Origin: G963691835 sp963691835
Lineage (GTDB): Bacteria; Pseudomonadota; Alphaproteobacteria; Thalassobaculales; Thalassobaculaceae
Assembly (NCBI GenBank): GCA_963691835.1
Contig: OY829383.1
Coordinates: 744,001 to 808,000, forward strand
DNA: 64,000 bases
Direction of reading: 5' to 3'
Shown here: piece after piece, positions 45,686 to 54,431 of the stretch
Numbering within the stretch: the first letter of the stretch is position 1
Layout: every line of letters starts with the position of its first letter
Translations under genes and position numbers: made by a program
Notes under the pieces: generated by a model
The model's input: the letters and a program-made list of their open reading frames with translations, nothing else
What the model was told of the DNA's origin: nothing
The model's database searches: none

Positions 45686-46147
45686 CTAGATGTAGTTCAG
45701 CGGCAACGCCGTCGTTTCCTTGATCTCTTCCATAACAAAGCTCGCGGAGACGTCCGTCAGCCGGACCTTGCGGATCAAACGCTGGTAGAGCGAATCGTAG
45801 GCCCCCACATCAGGGACCCGGGCTTTGACCAGGTAATCCAACTCGCCAGAAGTCCGATAAACAGCCTGGATCTCGGGAAAAGACCGCGTGGCGTTCGCGA
45901 AGTCTGCCAACCATTCCGGATCATGCCGGTCCGTGCGGATCGCGATGAAGACCGTAAGCCCCAGATTGACTTTCTCCGGATCAACCAAAGCCACTTTGCC
46001 GGCGATGACACCGTCGTCCTCCAGACGCTTCAGGCGGCGCCAGCAGGCGTTCCGCGAGAGCCCGACCTGCTCTCCCAAGCGCTCAATACTCTCCGACACG
46101 TCGTCCTGAAGGGCCGTCAGGATCTTTCGATCAATGTCGTCAATCAT
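45686..46147 (-). CDS. Lrp/AsnC-family transcriptional regulator
   Basis: A 153-aa regulator with an N-terminal HTH (IDRKILTALQDDVSESIE, VGLSRNACWRRLKRLEDDG) and a C-terminal RAM domain for amino-acid binding. It may control the divergent DUF6356 gene and itself through the dyad about 22 bp before its ATG (46147; a GTG one codon earlier is possible). Confidence 0.93.
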   Translation of the reverse strand: MIDDIDRKILTALQDDVSESIERLGEQVGLSRNACWRRLKRLEDDGVIAGKVALVDPEKVNLGLTVFIAIRTDRHDPEWLADFANATRSFPEIQAVYRTSGELDYLVKARVPDVGAYDSLYQRLIRKVRLTDVSASFVMEEIKETTALPLNYI

Positions 46148-46168
46148 CACTGAGAACCATCAAAAATC

Positions 46169-46181
46169 GGGAAAATTTCCC
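46169..46181. promoter_or_regulatory. GGGAAAATTTCCC dyad, putative Lrp-family operator
   Basis: GGGAAA-A-TTTCCC is a perfect dyad in the 126-bp spacer between the Lrp-type gene and the DUF6356 gene. An AT-rich centre with G/C flanks suits Lrp-family binding. Confidence 0.45.
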
Positions 46182-46273
46182 ACCATTCTAATCGAATTGG
46201 CGGACAATTGGGAACACTTCTCGCTCTAGGACAGGCATTATTTCGAAGTATCTAACGCCATGGGAGACGAACG

Positions 46274-46534
46274 ATGCTGAAGCGCATGTTTTTGGACCAC
46301 CCTGCCAGCGTCGACGAGACTTATGGGGAGCACATGGCCTTCGCCGGGAACGCATCCTTCAAGCTGTTCAAAGCGGCTTTCGCCTGTCTTGTTCATGCGA
46401 TCGTTCCAGGGCTGTTCGAGCGGACCGCGAGCACGATCATCGCCGAGCTCTACAACCGTACCCATGGACGGGGCGCGCCAACGGTTGCCAGCAACCATTC
46501 AGGAAGCGGTCTTGGCGCTACCGAAACGGTTTGA
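46274..46534 (+). CDS. DUF6356 family protein
   Basis: An 86-aa protein with the family pattern FLDHPASVDETYGEHM and a hydrophobic helix (AAFACLVHAIVPGLFERT) likely to lie in or on the membrane, then a polar tail. Function unknown; homologues are widespread in alphaproteobacteria. Its last 36 bases overlap the 3' end of the convergent GT17 gene. Confidence 0.78.
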   Translation: MLKRMFLDHPASVDETYGEHMAFAGNASFKLFKAAFACLVHAIVPGLFERTASTIIAELYNRTHGRGAPTVASNHSGSGLGATETV

Positions 46535-47428
46535 TGCTTCGAGCGGCCGTACCCCGATCTTGCCGGCCGCCCGTGATGCCTCGACATCAATCTCGTAGTC
46601 CGGATCCGGAACGAGAAGCGGTGCGAATGCCGTCTGGTTCTGCAAGACCGCTTTCGGGAAGAAGTCGTTAAGCCGCACAGCAATCCACTTGCAATCGGCC
46701 CGGCCGAACATGTCGAGCCTTCTTTCCACGATGCCGGCCACACCAAAGCGCTCGAGCAGCTCAGGTTGGACCAATTCCTGATGCGCGAAACTCTTCAGTT
46801 TGAGTGATACGTGGTCATCGTTCCCAAGATAGGAGAAATGCCATCCGGCATGCTCCAACACCGCGTAGCCCTTCGCCAATGTCCCTGCCCGATGCCTTTG
46901 TTCGATCTTGATGCGAAGGTCGCGAAGGCCCTGTGGCCCCAGACGCTTGAATGCACGTCCGCGGGCCAATACTGGCCAAACGAACACCGGGTCCCGGCCG
47001 CTGATCTGAAGGTAGTTTAGCCGGAGGTAAAAATGCGCGAGCCGAAGACCAGCGATCATCACTTCCGGATCGGCAGCGGCTTCTGATATCGCGTCCGCGC
47101 GGGGAATCTCGTCAACGTCCGAGATGATGATGTGATCCCGGTCACCCAACGATGCGACATGCGCCGCTATTGCCTCGCGCTGGGCATTCTCGCGAACCCA
47201 TGGGTCCTTGCTTTCCGGCAGTTCAGGCAAGACCACGTGAACAATCCGATCCGCCCAGGCGGAATAGCGGGACCGGTTCTCAGCGAAGAAGAGAGGCTTG
47301 GGGAGACCTGTGTGACTAACCGCCGCCTCCACAAGCACAAAGCGGTCGACGACGGGGCTCAACTCCCGGAGACGAATCTCCAGCACATCAAGCTCATTGT
47401 TGAATGTGAAGCAGTCGATGATGCTCAC
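46499..47428 (-). CDS. glycosyltransferase family 17 protein
   Basis: A 309-aa protein matching GT17, the family of eukaryotic beta-1,4-mannosyl-glycoprotein GlcNAc-transferase: IIDCFTFNNELDVLEIRL, FVLVEAAVSHTGLPKPLFF, and the metal-type motif ISDVDEIPR. Cytoplasmic, no signal peptide. A GTG at 47428 with GAGGGCGG upstream is the likely start; the frame extends to 47587 without support. It is divergent from a carbamoyltransferase, suggesting decoration of a surface glycan or glycosylated metabolite. Confidence 0.88.
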   Translation of the reverse strand: MSIIDCFTFNNELDVLEIRLRELSPVVDRFVLVEAAVSHTGLPKPLFFAENRSRYSAWADRIVHVVLPELPESKDPWVRENAQREAIAAHVASLGDRDHIIISDVDEIPRADAISEAAADPEVMIAGLRLAHFYLRLNYLQISGRDPVFVWPVLARGRAFKRLGPQGLRDLRIKIEQRHRAGTLAKGYAVLEHAGWHFSYLGNDDHVSLKLKSFAHQELVQPELLERFGVAGIVERRLDMFGRADCKWIAVRLNDFFPKAVLQNQTAFAPLLVPDPDYEIDVEASRAAGKIGVRPLEASNRFGSAKTAS

Positions 47429-47604
47429 AACCGCCCTCGATCCCCAACTGTTAAGACGTCCGCGCCGACGACCGACACTAGCAACTCCGATCAAGGCGGG
47501 ATAATGACAATGCGTGCCGAGACGTTCGTCGGCCAACCCATTGTCCAATGCGACAGAAACAAACGGCTTCGACACAGATGCCGCCATCGGAATTGCGGGA
47601 AGAC

Positions 47605-49356
47605 ATGTACGTTCTGGGCCTGAAGACCTGGGGACACGATACCGGAGCAGCCATCCTTACTGACACCGATGGCGAGGTCTCCTGCATTGCGGTTTCCGAA
47701 GCAAGGCTAGACCGCGAGAAGACCTCAAGCCGTTTTCCAGTCCTCTCGATCGACTATTGCCTAAGGGCGATGGGGCTCACTCGGCTGGACGACGTCGATC
47801 TTGTCGTGATCGACCGTCTGAATGAGTCACTTACCCCGGATGTCCGGTTGGCTGAGAATCGGGCGAACCCACTGCTGTGGGCCGACCTTCCCAGTCTCCG
47901 GCTGGAGTTGATGACCCAGTGGCCGGAAGAGAAGACCATCTTCGTCAATCACATCGACGCCCATGCCGCGTCGGCGTACTTCGTCAGCCCATTCGAAGAG
48001 TGCGCGGTTTTGGTTGTTGAGGGCGGCTACGGGGTCTATCGCGCAGAGGGCGGAAGCCTGACGATCATTGACCGGATCGGTTACAACTCAGCGCCCTACC
48101 GCGATGGCGTGCGCGGGGATGATGCGGGACGGCCGTCGAACATCTCCAAGATCTACAACATGACGACCAAGGCGCTCGGATTCGGGTGGAGCGGTTCGGG
48201 CAAAACCATGGGTCTTGCCGCCTATGGACATACTGTTCCCCGGATCGACCGCCTGAACCTGAACAAAGACCATTGCCTCGACCCCTATCACGACCAATCC
48301 GAATTCATCCGAGAAAACACGGCCAAACTGAAGGAGTTTCTGGCGCTCGATCCCGAAGAGGGACATCTGAGCGAACGCCGGATCAATGCCGCACGAGAAA
48401 CCCAGGAGGTCTTTCTTGAGGTCATGCTCGATTTCGCGGCCCGCACGCGCAAACGAACTGGAAAATCAAAGCTCGCCTTGGCCGGCGGATCCGCCCTGTC
48501 CTGTGTCGCGAACCGGGCGATCATCGACTCCGGCCTCTTCGAAGACGTCTTTATTCAGCCAGCATCGTCGGACGAGGGCATCCCGCTCGGATGTGCCCTT
48601 TTGGGGTGGCATGCGGTTAAAGGCCAAGCACGGCGTATGACAATGCGGACCGCCTATCTCGGCCGCCCCTACGAAGATCCGGAATTGGCGGAGGCTGCCG
48701 AGCTGAGTGAAGGCAAGATCAGTAATCCGACGCCCGCCGACATCGCCCGCCGTATCGCGGGTGGCGCCGTGATCGGGCGGTTTGCCGGTGGGTCGGAGTA
48801 CGGCCCTCGGGCTCTCGGCAATCGAAGCATCCTGGCTGACCCCAGGAACCCAGACATGGTCGATCGCGTCAACCGGAGGATAAAACACCGGGAGGGTTTC
48901 AGACCCTTCGCACCATCCTGCCTCGCCGAAGAGACGGATCGATACTTTCACGCAGGCAGGCATTTGCCGTTCATGCTCGTCGCCTCTCAAGTTCGGGAGG
49001 AGTACCGTGACGTGTTGCCAGCCATCACTCATATCGACGGCAGTTGCAGGCCGCAAAGCGTCCGCGACGAAGACAATCCAGGCTACGCCGCCCTCCTCCG
49101 CGCGATGCGAGAGGAGACTGGATACGGGGTTCTGCTGAATACATCCTTTAACGACAATGACGAACCGATCTGCGAAACACCGCTTGATGCTGTGATCAGT
49201 TTCCTGAAGACCAATCTGGATGGCCTCCTTTTGGGAGACCGCTTCATCGAGCCGCCGGCGAATCCGAAAGCGGTGCTCAGAAAGCTCGAGGCAATCCGAG
49301 CGGAGCGCGTTGAGGGACTTCACAAGGAAGTATCGGCGAAGCTGCTCGGCGGGTGA
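47605..49356 (+). CDS. carbamoyltransferase (NodU/CmcH/TobZ family)
   Basis: A 583-aa O-carbamoyltransferase. The N-terminal Kae1-like domain begins MYVLGLKTWGHDTGAA and has the metal motif in NHIDAHAASAYF; the C-terminal YrdC-like domain has EYGPRALGNRSILADPR and LLNTSFNDNDEPI. The family uses carbamoyl phosphate and ATP to carbamoylate sugars or antibiotics. Start at 47605 after GGGAAG. It is flanked by GT17 and an asparagine-synthase homologue. Confidence 0.93.
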   Translation: MYVLGLKTWGHDTGAAILTDTDGEVSCIAVSEARLDREKTSSRFPVLSIDYCLRAMGLTRLDDVDLVVIDRLNESLTPDVRLAENRANPLLWADLPSLRLELMTQWPEEKTIFVNHIDAHAASAYFVSPFEECAVLVVEGGYGVYRAEGGSLTIIDRIGYNSAPYRDGVRGDDAGRPSNISKIYNMTTKALGFGWSGSGKTMGLAAYGHTVPRIDRLNLNKDHCLDPYHDQSEFIRENTAKLKEFLALDPEEGHLSERRINAARETQEVFLEVMLDFAARTRKRTGKSKLALAGGSALSCVANRAIIDSGLFEDVFIQPASSDEGIPLGCALLGWHAVKGQARRMTMRTAYLGRPYEDPELAEAAELSEGKISNPTPADIARRIAGGAVIGRFAGGSEYGPRALGNRSILADPRNPDMVDRVNRRIKHREGFRPFAPSCLAEETDRYFHAGRHLPFMLVASQVREEYRDVLPAITHIDGSCRPQSVRDEDNPGYAALLRAMREETGYGVLLNTSFNDNDEPICETPLDAVISFLKTNLDGLLLGDRFIEPPANPKAVLRKLEAIRAERVEGLHKEVSAKLLGG

Positions 49357-49371
49357 GCGTTCTGGCCCGGA

Positions 49372-49388
49372 CGGATAGAGGCTATCCG
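49372..49388. terminator. short hairpin between convergent genes
   Basis: CGGATAG (49372-49378), loop AGG, CTATCCG (49382-49388): a perfect 7-bp stem in the 48-bp gap between the carbamoyltransferase and asnB-like genes. No T-run, so a weak terminator call. Confidence 0.4.
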
Positions 49389-49404
49389 AAGAAGTCGCCG
49401 CCCA

Positions 49405-50898
49405 TCACGGCCGGTAGTTGACCAAAGACCGCCGATGCAAATCCGTCCGGGTGTTTGACACTTCACCGAACCACCGCTTCCAGACCGCGTACAGCGACAT
49501 TTCAACATCGTTCCGAAAGGCGATGGCCGACCGTTCTTCATCAGACACGCCAGTCGCGGGAAAAGCTTCCATCGCCTGAGAGAACAGACCCTGCATGCCG
49601 GAGCCCCGGCCCATGGCGATCTTGTCCCTGGCATAAATCTCATGGGGCAGATAGGTCGCCGCGACCTGCCGCAAGGCGATCTTGGTGCGCCATTTGTGCG
49701 ACGCGTCGGCTTTCCGCTCCAACGGCAGGCGGCGGGCCGTGGCCACCACCTCATTGTCGATGTAGGGCACGCGTGCCTCGATGCTCGCCGCCATCGATCC
49801 GTGATCCAGATGGGCGCAGTGTTTGTTCGACAGGGTGAGCTGGTCGATGATCAGGCGGTCATTCATCGCTTCTTTCGGCATCCGGTGATATCGCTCATAC
49901 CCGCCGAAGATCTCGTCCGCCCCCATGCCGGCCAGCAGAACCTTGCACCCGTCATCCCGTGCCGCTTTGGCGACGAAATACGCACCCAATCCGCCGAGGA
50001 TCATGTCTACCTCGAACGTTCCCGTTGCATGGACCATTCTCGGTATCGCCTCGACAATATCCTCCCGGCTGACCGGAACGGGCCGCAGCGTCAGGCCCAG
50101 GTGATCGGTGACCCGCCTCGCTGCCTGGAAATCCGCGCTCTCGCCCAGAAAAAGCGAATAGCAGGGCGCGTCCAGGTCCATGTCCTTCGCCAAAGCGCAG
50201 ATCAGGGAGCTGTCTACCCCCCCGCTGAGACTGCACCCCCAGTCGACTTCTTTGGGAATATGAGCGGCGACGGTGGACCGCAGGACCGCATGCAGATCCA
50301 TGTCCGGAACCAGCCGTGGCGTGATCGGGATCTGGCGCTCGTCATCCGGTGTCCGGATCCAGACGACACCTGGCGGAAACCCCTCTGCGAAAGCCCCCAG
50401 TTCACTCGGTATGGCCTTCAGAGAACTTGAGAAAACGATCTGACCGTCTTGCCCCCTCGCCCAGTAAAGCGGCTTGATGCCCAAGGTATCGCGGGCCGCG
50501 ACCATTTTGCCGAGTGCGAGATCCACCAGAACAAACGCGTACATACCCCGCAGGTAATTGACGAACTCCAACCCAATCTTCTCGTAGAGCTCTACGATAA
50601 CGGCGGCGTCGTTTCCGGTACCGGCCTCGATCTGAAAGCGGTCAACCAGGTCGTCGAAGTTGTAGATCGCGCCATTGAGAATGCAGACGCTCCTCGTGCT
50701 TTTCGAGAAGATGGGCTGCGCGCTTTTCTCGTCCGTGCCGGTGATCGCCAGCCTGTTGACGGCAAGACCGATGTTCGCGATTCCGTCCCATTGGGTCGCG
50801 AATGTCGCCGCCTGATCCGGCCCGCGCGGATGATGGGTCTGGAGCGCCCGCTTCATCCAATCTTGATCAATGGGGGAGCACGCAAAAATTCCGCACAT
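49405..50898 (-). CDS. asparagine synthase (glutamine-hydrolysing) family protein
   Basis: A 497-aa two-domain amidotransferase. The glutaminase domain begins MCGIF with Cys2 as nucleophile, followed by HHPRGPD and AVNRLAIT. The synthetase domain has the ATP motif SLSGGVDSSLICALA and AGMGADEIFGGYERY. It is shorter than typical AsnB and lies in a glycan/carbamoyl group, so it may amidate another carboxylate. Start at 50898 is set by the required Cys2. Confidence 0.92.
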   Translation of the reverse strand: MCGIFACSPIDQDWMKRALQTHHPRGPDQAATFATQWDGIANIGLAVNRLAITGTDEKSAQPIFSKSTRSVCILNGAIYNFDDLVDRFQIEAGTGNDAAVIVELYEKIGLEFVNYLRGMYAFVLVDLALGKMVAARDTLGIKPLYWARGQDGQIVFSSSLKAIPSELGAFAEGFPPGVVWIRTPDDERQIPITPRLVPDMDLHAVLRSTVAAHIPKEVDWGCSLSGGVDSSLICALAKDMDLDAPCYSLFLGESADFQAARRVTDHLGLTLRPVPVSREDIVEAIPRMVHATGTFEVDMILGGLGAYFVAKAARDDGCKVLLAGMGADEIFGGYERYHRMPKEAMNDRLIIDQLTLSNKHCAHLDHGSMAASIEARVPYIDNEVVATARRLPLERKADASHKWRTKIALRQVAATYLPHEIYARDKIAMGRGSGMQGLFSQAMEAFPATGVSDEERSAIAFRNDVEMSLYAVWKRWFGEVSNTRTDLHRRSLVNYRP

Positions 50899-51125
50899 CG
50901 TCGAGGCCCGAACCGGTTGATGTGAAAGGTCGCCCCCTCCACGCGCCTCGACCCCTAGCACGAAATCTCACCGTGAGGGGAGGTGGGCAGTTCCGGAAGT
51001 CATCTGACCGGGGTCACGGAACAGCACGGGATAGAAAGTCCATCAATGCCCGTGCGTTGGCCGGTATCATCCCTCACACCAGCAGAGTTAGCCGTTCTGG
51101 CCGAGGTCGGCCTTGGGAGTACCTG

Positions 51126-51497
51126 ATGTTCGAATCTTGCGACTGCGGAAGCGGGAAGAGCTACGTGGCCTGCTGCGGCCGGCTGCACGCTGGGGCGCCG
51201 GCACGCAACGCGGAGGAGCTCATGCGTTCCCGCTACTGCGCGTACAGCCGCCGGGACGTGCCCTATCTGCTGAAAAGCTGGGCGTCCGAGACCCGGCCGC
51301 TGATTCTGACCCTCGACCCGGGACAGACCTGGACCGGCCTGACGATCGAACATCACAAGGTGACCGGCCCAACGTCGGCTACCGTCCGCTTCATCGCGAA
51401 CTGGCGCAACGGGCTTCAATCCGGTCATTTGACCGAAACCAGCCGGTTCCGCCGTGAAGGACCCGGGTGGGTTTATGTCGACGGGACACTGGTCTAG
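51126..51497 (+). CDS. YchJ-family protein with SEC-C type metal motif
   Basis: A 123-aa protein with an N-terminal metal-binding motif (CDCGSGKSYVACCG) and an NTF2-like remainder (RSRYCAYSRRDVPYLL, WVYVDGTLV). Members are small zinc proteins of uncertain function. It is the last chromosomal gene before the integrated element. Confidence 0.88.
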   Translation: MFESCDCGSGKSYVACCGRLHAGAPARNAEELMRSRYCAYSRRDVPYLLKSWASETRPLILTLDPGQTWTGLTIEHHKVTGPTSATVRFIANWRNGLQSGHLTETSRFRREGPGWVYVDGTLV

Positions 51498-51534
51498 CGC
51501 GATTGTTCGGGAGCGGGTCGCGAGAGCGGAAAAC

Positions 51535-51560
51535 TGGCGACCCCGACAGGATTCGAACCC
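51535..51560 (-). tRNA. 3' fragment of a tRNA gene at an attachment site (not functional)
   Basis: The reverse strand reads GGTTCGAATCCTGTCGGGG followed by TCGCCA: a T-loop, 3' T-stem, acceptor strand and encoded CCA. The expected 5' T-stem partner (ACAGG) is replaced by TCGGG and no anticodon arm is upstream, so only the 3' end is kept. The 25-bp form is typical of an att site left by a tyrosine integrase. The discriminator G and sequence recall tRNA-Arg, but this is a weak guess. Confidence 0.75.
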
Positions 51561-51602
51561 GAAAACGCTTATACTCTGATTTTACTCGATAATTCTACTT
51601 GC

Positions 51603-52030
51603 TCAAGGCCCATTGTTATCGAGTATGTTATCGACCTCCTCAAGCACACCGAAGACGACCTTGTCCCGGTACGGTGCAAAATCCGACACCTCAAGCCGTC
51701 CACCGTAGACGCGTTGAGACATTCCGCCGGAGCCAAACCATCCGCCCCAACGGTCAAGGATGTCAATCGGCATCGCCCACTCCTTCCGGGCACGGTCGGC
51801 GAACGTGTGACGGGTCGAATGGAGAGTCACCTTCCTGTCCTTGATCACGGCCTTTCCCTTGATCGCAGTCTGGCTCTGCTTGGCCTCGCGGGCACCCACC
51901 TCACCAGAGGCTATGCGGTCGAAGACGTCTTCGACGGTGTTGAAGCCGCGTCCGTGGACGAAATCTGCAAGACGGCAGAATAGACGGCTATTTCCCGCGA
52001 AAGGTCCAGATGCCCTGCCCGAAGCATTCG
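51603..52030 (-). pseudogene. 5'-truncated tyrosine recombinase (integrase)
   Basis: The C-terminal catalytic part of a phage-type integrase remains: HSTRHTFADRA with the HxxR motif, DRWGGW, and the Tyr in SQRVYGG, ending 42 bp from the tRNA fragment. The N-terminal part is missing; an IS3 element begins at 52031. Only about 130 residues are convincingly integrase. The element can no longer excise with its own enzyme. Confidence 0.85.
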
Positions 52031-52103
52031 TGGCCTGGGTCCGTGAAAGTGGTCCGAGGTGACGGTTAGGATTTGGCCATATCGAGGCTTTGAGGAGGTC
52101 GAT

Positions 52104-52382
52104 ATGAGCCGGAAGAGATATGCGCCTGAGCAGATCATCGGGATGCTGCGGGAGGCCGAGGTCCGCTTGAGCCAAGGATCGACGGTCGGTGAAGTTTACC
52201 GTGGCCTGGGCGTGTCGGAGCAGAGCTTCTATCGGTGGCGCCGTGAGTACGGCGGGATGGAGATCAGCCAAGCCCACCGTCTGAAGGAGCTCGAGCGCGA
52301 GAATGCCAGGCTTCGCAAGGCGGTGTCCGATCTGACGCTGGACAAGTTGATCCTCAATGAAGCTTTGACGGGAAAGTACTGA
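52104..52382 (+). CDS. IS3 OrfA (transposase N-terminal part)
   Basis: A 92-aa helix-turn-helix protein (RYAPEQIIGMLREAEVRL, YRWRREYGG) with a leucine-zipper-like tail (LKELERENARLRKAVSDL). Near its end the in-frame heptamer G GGA AAG (52370-52376) is a classic -1 slippery site six bases before the stop codon, and orfB is open in the -1 frame, giving the fused OrfAB transposase. Confidence 0.92.
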   Translation: MSRKRYAPEQIIGMLREAEVRLSQGSTVGEVYRGLGVSEQSFYRWRREYGGMEISQAHRLKELERENARLRKAVSDLTLDKLILNEALTGKY

Positions 52383-52414
52383 GCCCTTCCCGTCGTCGTC
52401 GCTGTGTCGAGCAC

Positions 52415-53293
52415 GTGGTCACCAAGATCTCCGTGTCCGAGCGCCGGGCCTGTCTGGTTCTCGGCCAACACCGATCGACACAGCGCAAGATCCCTGAGGG
52501 ACGAGCGGATGAGGATGTCCTGACCCGGACCATCATCTCGCTCGCCTCCCGGTTCGGTCGGTATGGCTATCGGCGCGTCCACTGGCTGCTCAAACAGCAG
52601 GGATGGGAGGTCGGCCTGAAGCGGGCGAAGCGGATCTGGCGGCGGGCAGGGCTGAGAGTTCCAAACAAGCAGCCGAAGCGGGGCAGGCTATGGCTGAACG
52701 ACGGCTCCTGCATCCGGCTGCGTCCGACCCATGGCAATCATGTCTGGTCTTACGACTTCGTCCAGGACCGCACCCATGACGGCCGCGCCTTCCGGATGCT
52801 GACGGTCATCGACGAGTACAGCCGGACGTGTCTGGCGATTCACGTGAAGCGCAAGCTCAACAGCCAGGACGTTCTGCACGTGCTGGGCAAACTGTTCGTG
52901 CGGCACGGTCCGCCGGCGCATATCCGCTCCGACAACGGACCGGAGTTCGTAGCACTCGCCGTCCGGACCTGGCTCCACAGGCTGAACGTTCGCACCCTTT
53001 TCATCACCCCAGGCTCGCCCTGGGAGAACGGCTACAACGAGAGCTTCAACGGCAAGCACAGGGACGAGCGCCTGAACCGCGAGATCTTCGACACACTGCG
53101 TGAAGCCCAGGTGCTAATCGAACAATGGAGACGCTTCTACAACACCGAACGGCCGCACAGCTCGCTCGGCTACCGACCACCCGCTCCAGAAGCCTTCTTG
53201 CCCGCAAAACCGCCTCTCGGATACGGACTACCCACCAGCCGCAATCATGCGGCCAACGTGGCCAGACTCGAACTCTGGAACTGGACCACCTAG
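52415..53293 (+). CDS. IS3 OrfB (DDE transposase catalytic part)
   Basis: A 292-aa integrase-core transposase (frame open back to the slippery site). The DDE residues are in VWSYDFVQD, RSDNGPEF and ENGYNESFNGK, all intact, so the element may be active. The C-terminus RPHSSLGYRPPAPEAF is typical of IS3. Confidence 0.93.
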   Translation: MVTKISVSERRACLVLGQHRSTQRKIPEGRADEDVLTRTIISLASRFGRYGYRRVHWLLKQQGWEVGLKRAKRIWRRAGLRVPNKQPKRGRLWLNDGSCIRLRPTHGNHVWSYDFVQDRTHDGRAFRMLTVIDEYSRTCLAIHVKRKLNSQDVLHVLGKLFVRHGPPAHIRSDNGPEFVALAVRTWLHRLNVRTLFITPGSPWENGYNESFNGKHRDERLNREIFDTLREAQVLIEQWRRFYNTERPHSSLGYRPPAPEAFLPAKPPLGYGLPTSRNHAANVARLELWNWTT

Positions 53294-53317
53294 TGGACCC
53301 CGGTCAGGGGCATAGCC

Positions 53318-53602
53318 TCAGTCTTTTGAACTGTCGGGAGAGGGCTGTAGGGATTTCCAGATATTGTAAGAATCGACAATTGCGTAGGCGATATGATTGG
53401 GGTCAGATGCGATCTCAAACGGTGGCTGCCCACCTCCAGGCAAGAACCGAAGGCCCTCAATATAAATATCAATCGCATTCTGCCCGCCCGCATGGACGTT
53501 ATCGGCCCAAACAACATCGATGGGGACGTTCTGACTGCGGATATACAAAACCGCCCGCTCCACTGCATCGATGAACGCCTGGTCATCGCCATAAACCGCC
53601 AT
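53318..53602 (-). CDS. uncharacterised protein, leaderless paralogue 1
   Basis: A 94-aa protein of unknown function starting MAVYGDDQAFIDAVERA and ending SPDSSKD. Its first 50 residues are encoded by DNA almost identical (151 of 152 bp) to the gene at 59200-59673, while the last 44 residues are only partly alike. The other copy has a twin-arginine-type leader before this point; here similarity stops exactly at the ATG, so this copy is a 5'-truncated or re-started form and would be cytoplasmic. AAGGA lies 9 bp before the ATG. An IS3 end lies 11 bp downstream. Confidence 0.6.
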   Translation of the reverse strand: MAVYGDDQAFIDAVERAVLYIRSQNVPIDVVWADNVHAGGQNAIDIYIEGLRFLPGGGQPPFEIASDPNHIAYAIVDSYNIWKSLQPSPDSSKD

Positions 53603-53654
53603 GGCACTGATTCCTTTTCTTTTTTTCTCAGTTCTGTCCGTTCTCCAGGTTCAA

Positions 53655-53825
53655 ATGACGATGAGTGAACTAAGATCTTCTGGTCGTCCGGACTCTCGAA
53701 GCGGCGCTGCAACACTTCCGGACACTTGCTTAAACTGCGGCAGCAGGGCGCTAGAGCAGGAGAAGTGGAGTGATCGGGTTTTGCGGTTGCGGTGCCGAAG
53801 TTGCGGGCACATTTCCCATCACTGA
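53655..53825 (+). CDS. small zinc-ribbon protein
   Basis: A 56-aa protein with two CxxC knuckles (CLNCGS and CRSCGHISHH), a probable zinc ribbon. It has an AGG upstream of its ATG (a second ATG is two codons later). No family is recognised; it precedes the exonuclease gene by 30 bp. Confidence 0.5.
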   Translation: MTMSELRSSGRPDSRSGAATLPDTCLNCGSRALEQEKWSDRVLRLRCRSCGHISHH

Positions 53826-53855
53826 GAACCAACGACGGCTTTTGACCCAAACCTG

Positions 53856-54431
53856 ATGCGATCCAGTCAGATTTTCCTCGATTTCGAGGCCACCAGCCTC
53901 CACGGCGGCTGGCCTACGGAGGTCGGACTCGCAACCCTCAACGTGAAGTCCGGCGAGATTGACACCTGGTCGGCGCTCATCGCTTTACCCGACGAGCTCA
54001 TAGCAAACCGCGGCATCTGGGATCCGGCGGCGACGGCGATCAAGGGCATCACTCCGGACCTTCTCCGTTCCGAGGGAAAGCCGATCCCGGACATCGCAGC
54101 CGGCATCCGTCGCATTCTGGCGGGACACAATGCCGTCTTCGCGGACGGGGGTTTACCGTTCGACCTGCTCTGGTGGAAGCAGCTTGACCAACTCGTGGAG
54201 GAAGTCGGGGCCGGCGCCCTGCCGGCCGTGGAGATACGGCACGCGGAAACCCTCTTTGAGACCGGCGACCTGTCCGATGAGCAGCGGTTCGTCCGGTTTC
54301 GGAAAAGAATGGCACGCGAAGACGATGGGGCCACGCGACATCGCGCCGGAGCTGACGCGCGACGATTAGCCGAATCCGTCAGGGATGCTCTAAGTGTGCC
54401 GACACTGGAGGCTCCACGTCCGCGGCCGTAA
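53856..54431 (+). CDS. DEDDh-type 3'-5' exonuclease (RNase T/DnaQ fold)
   Basis: A 191-aa exonuclease-fold protein. ExoI is FLDFEATSL with D9 and E11, ExoII includes the acidic residue in FADGGLPFD, and ExoIII is H162-RAGA-D167. Such proteins trim DNA or RNA 3' ends; in mobile islands they may aid DNA processing. Cytoplasmic. The start at 53856 lacks a clear ribosome site. Confidence 0.82.
   Translation: MRSSQIFLDFEATSLHGGWPTEVGLATLNVKSGEIDTWSALIALPDELIANRGIWDPAATAIKGITPDLLRSEGKPIPDIAAGIRRILAGHNAVFADGGLPFDLLWWKQLDQLVEEVGAGALPAVEIRHAETLFETGDLSDEQRFVRFRKRMAREDDGATRHRAGADARRLAESVRDALSVPTLEAPRPRP

Larger units (their letters stand above)
52031..53306 (+). mobile_element. IS3-family insertion sequence, intact (IS copy 1)
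   Basis: The ends match as imperfect inverted repeats: left TGGCCTGGGTCC with GTGGTCC (52031-52055), right reverse complement TGACCGGGGTCC with GTGGTCC (53306 back to 53283). It encodes orfA and orfB in overlapping phase. The bases flanking the ends (GCATTCG and GGGGCAT) show no target duplication, which suggests a later deletion or recombination at one end. Confidence 0.88.

Noticed and set aside
51535..51620. Possible complete tRNA gene on the minus strand
   Set aside because: Upstream sequence does not form anticodon or D arms and the T-stem is mismatched; only the 3' end is present.
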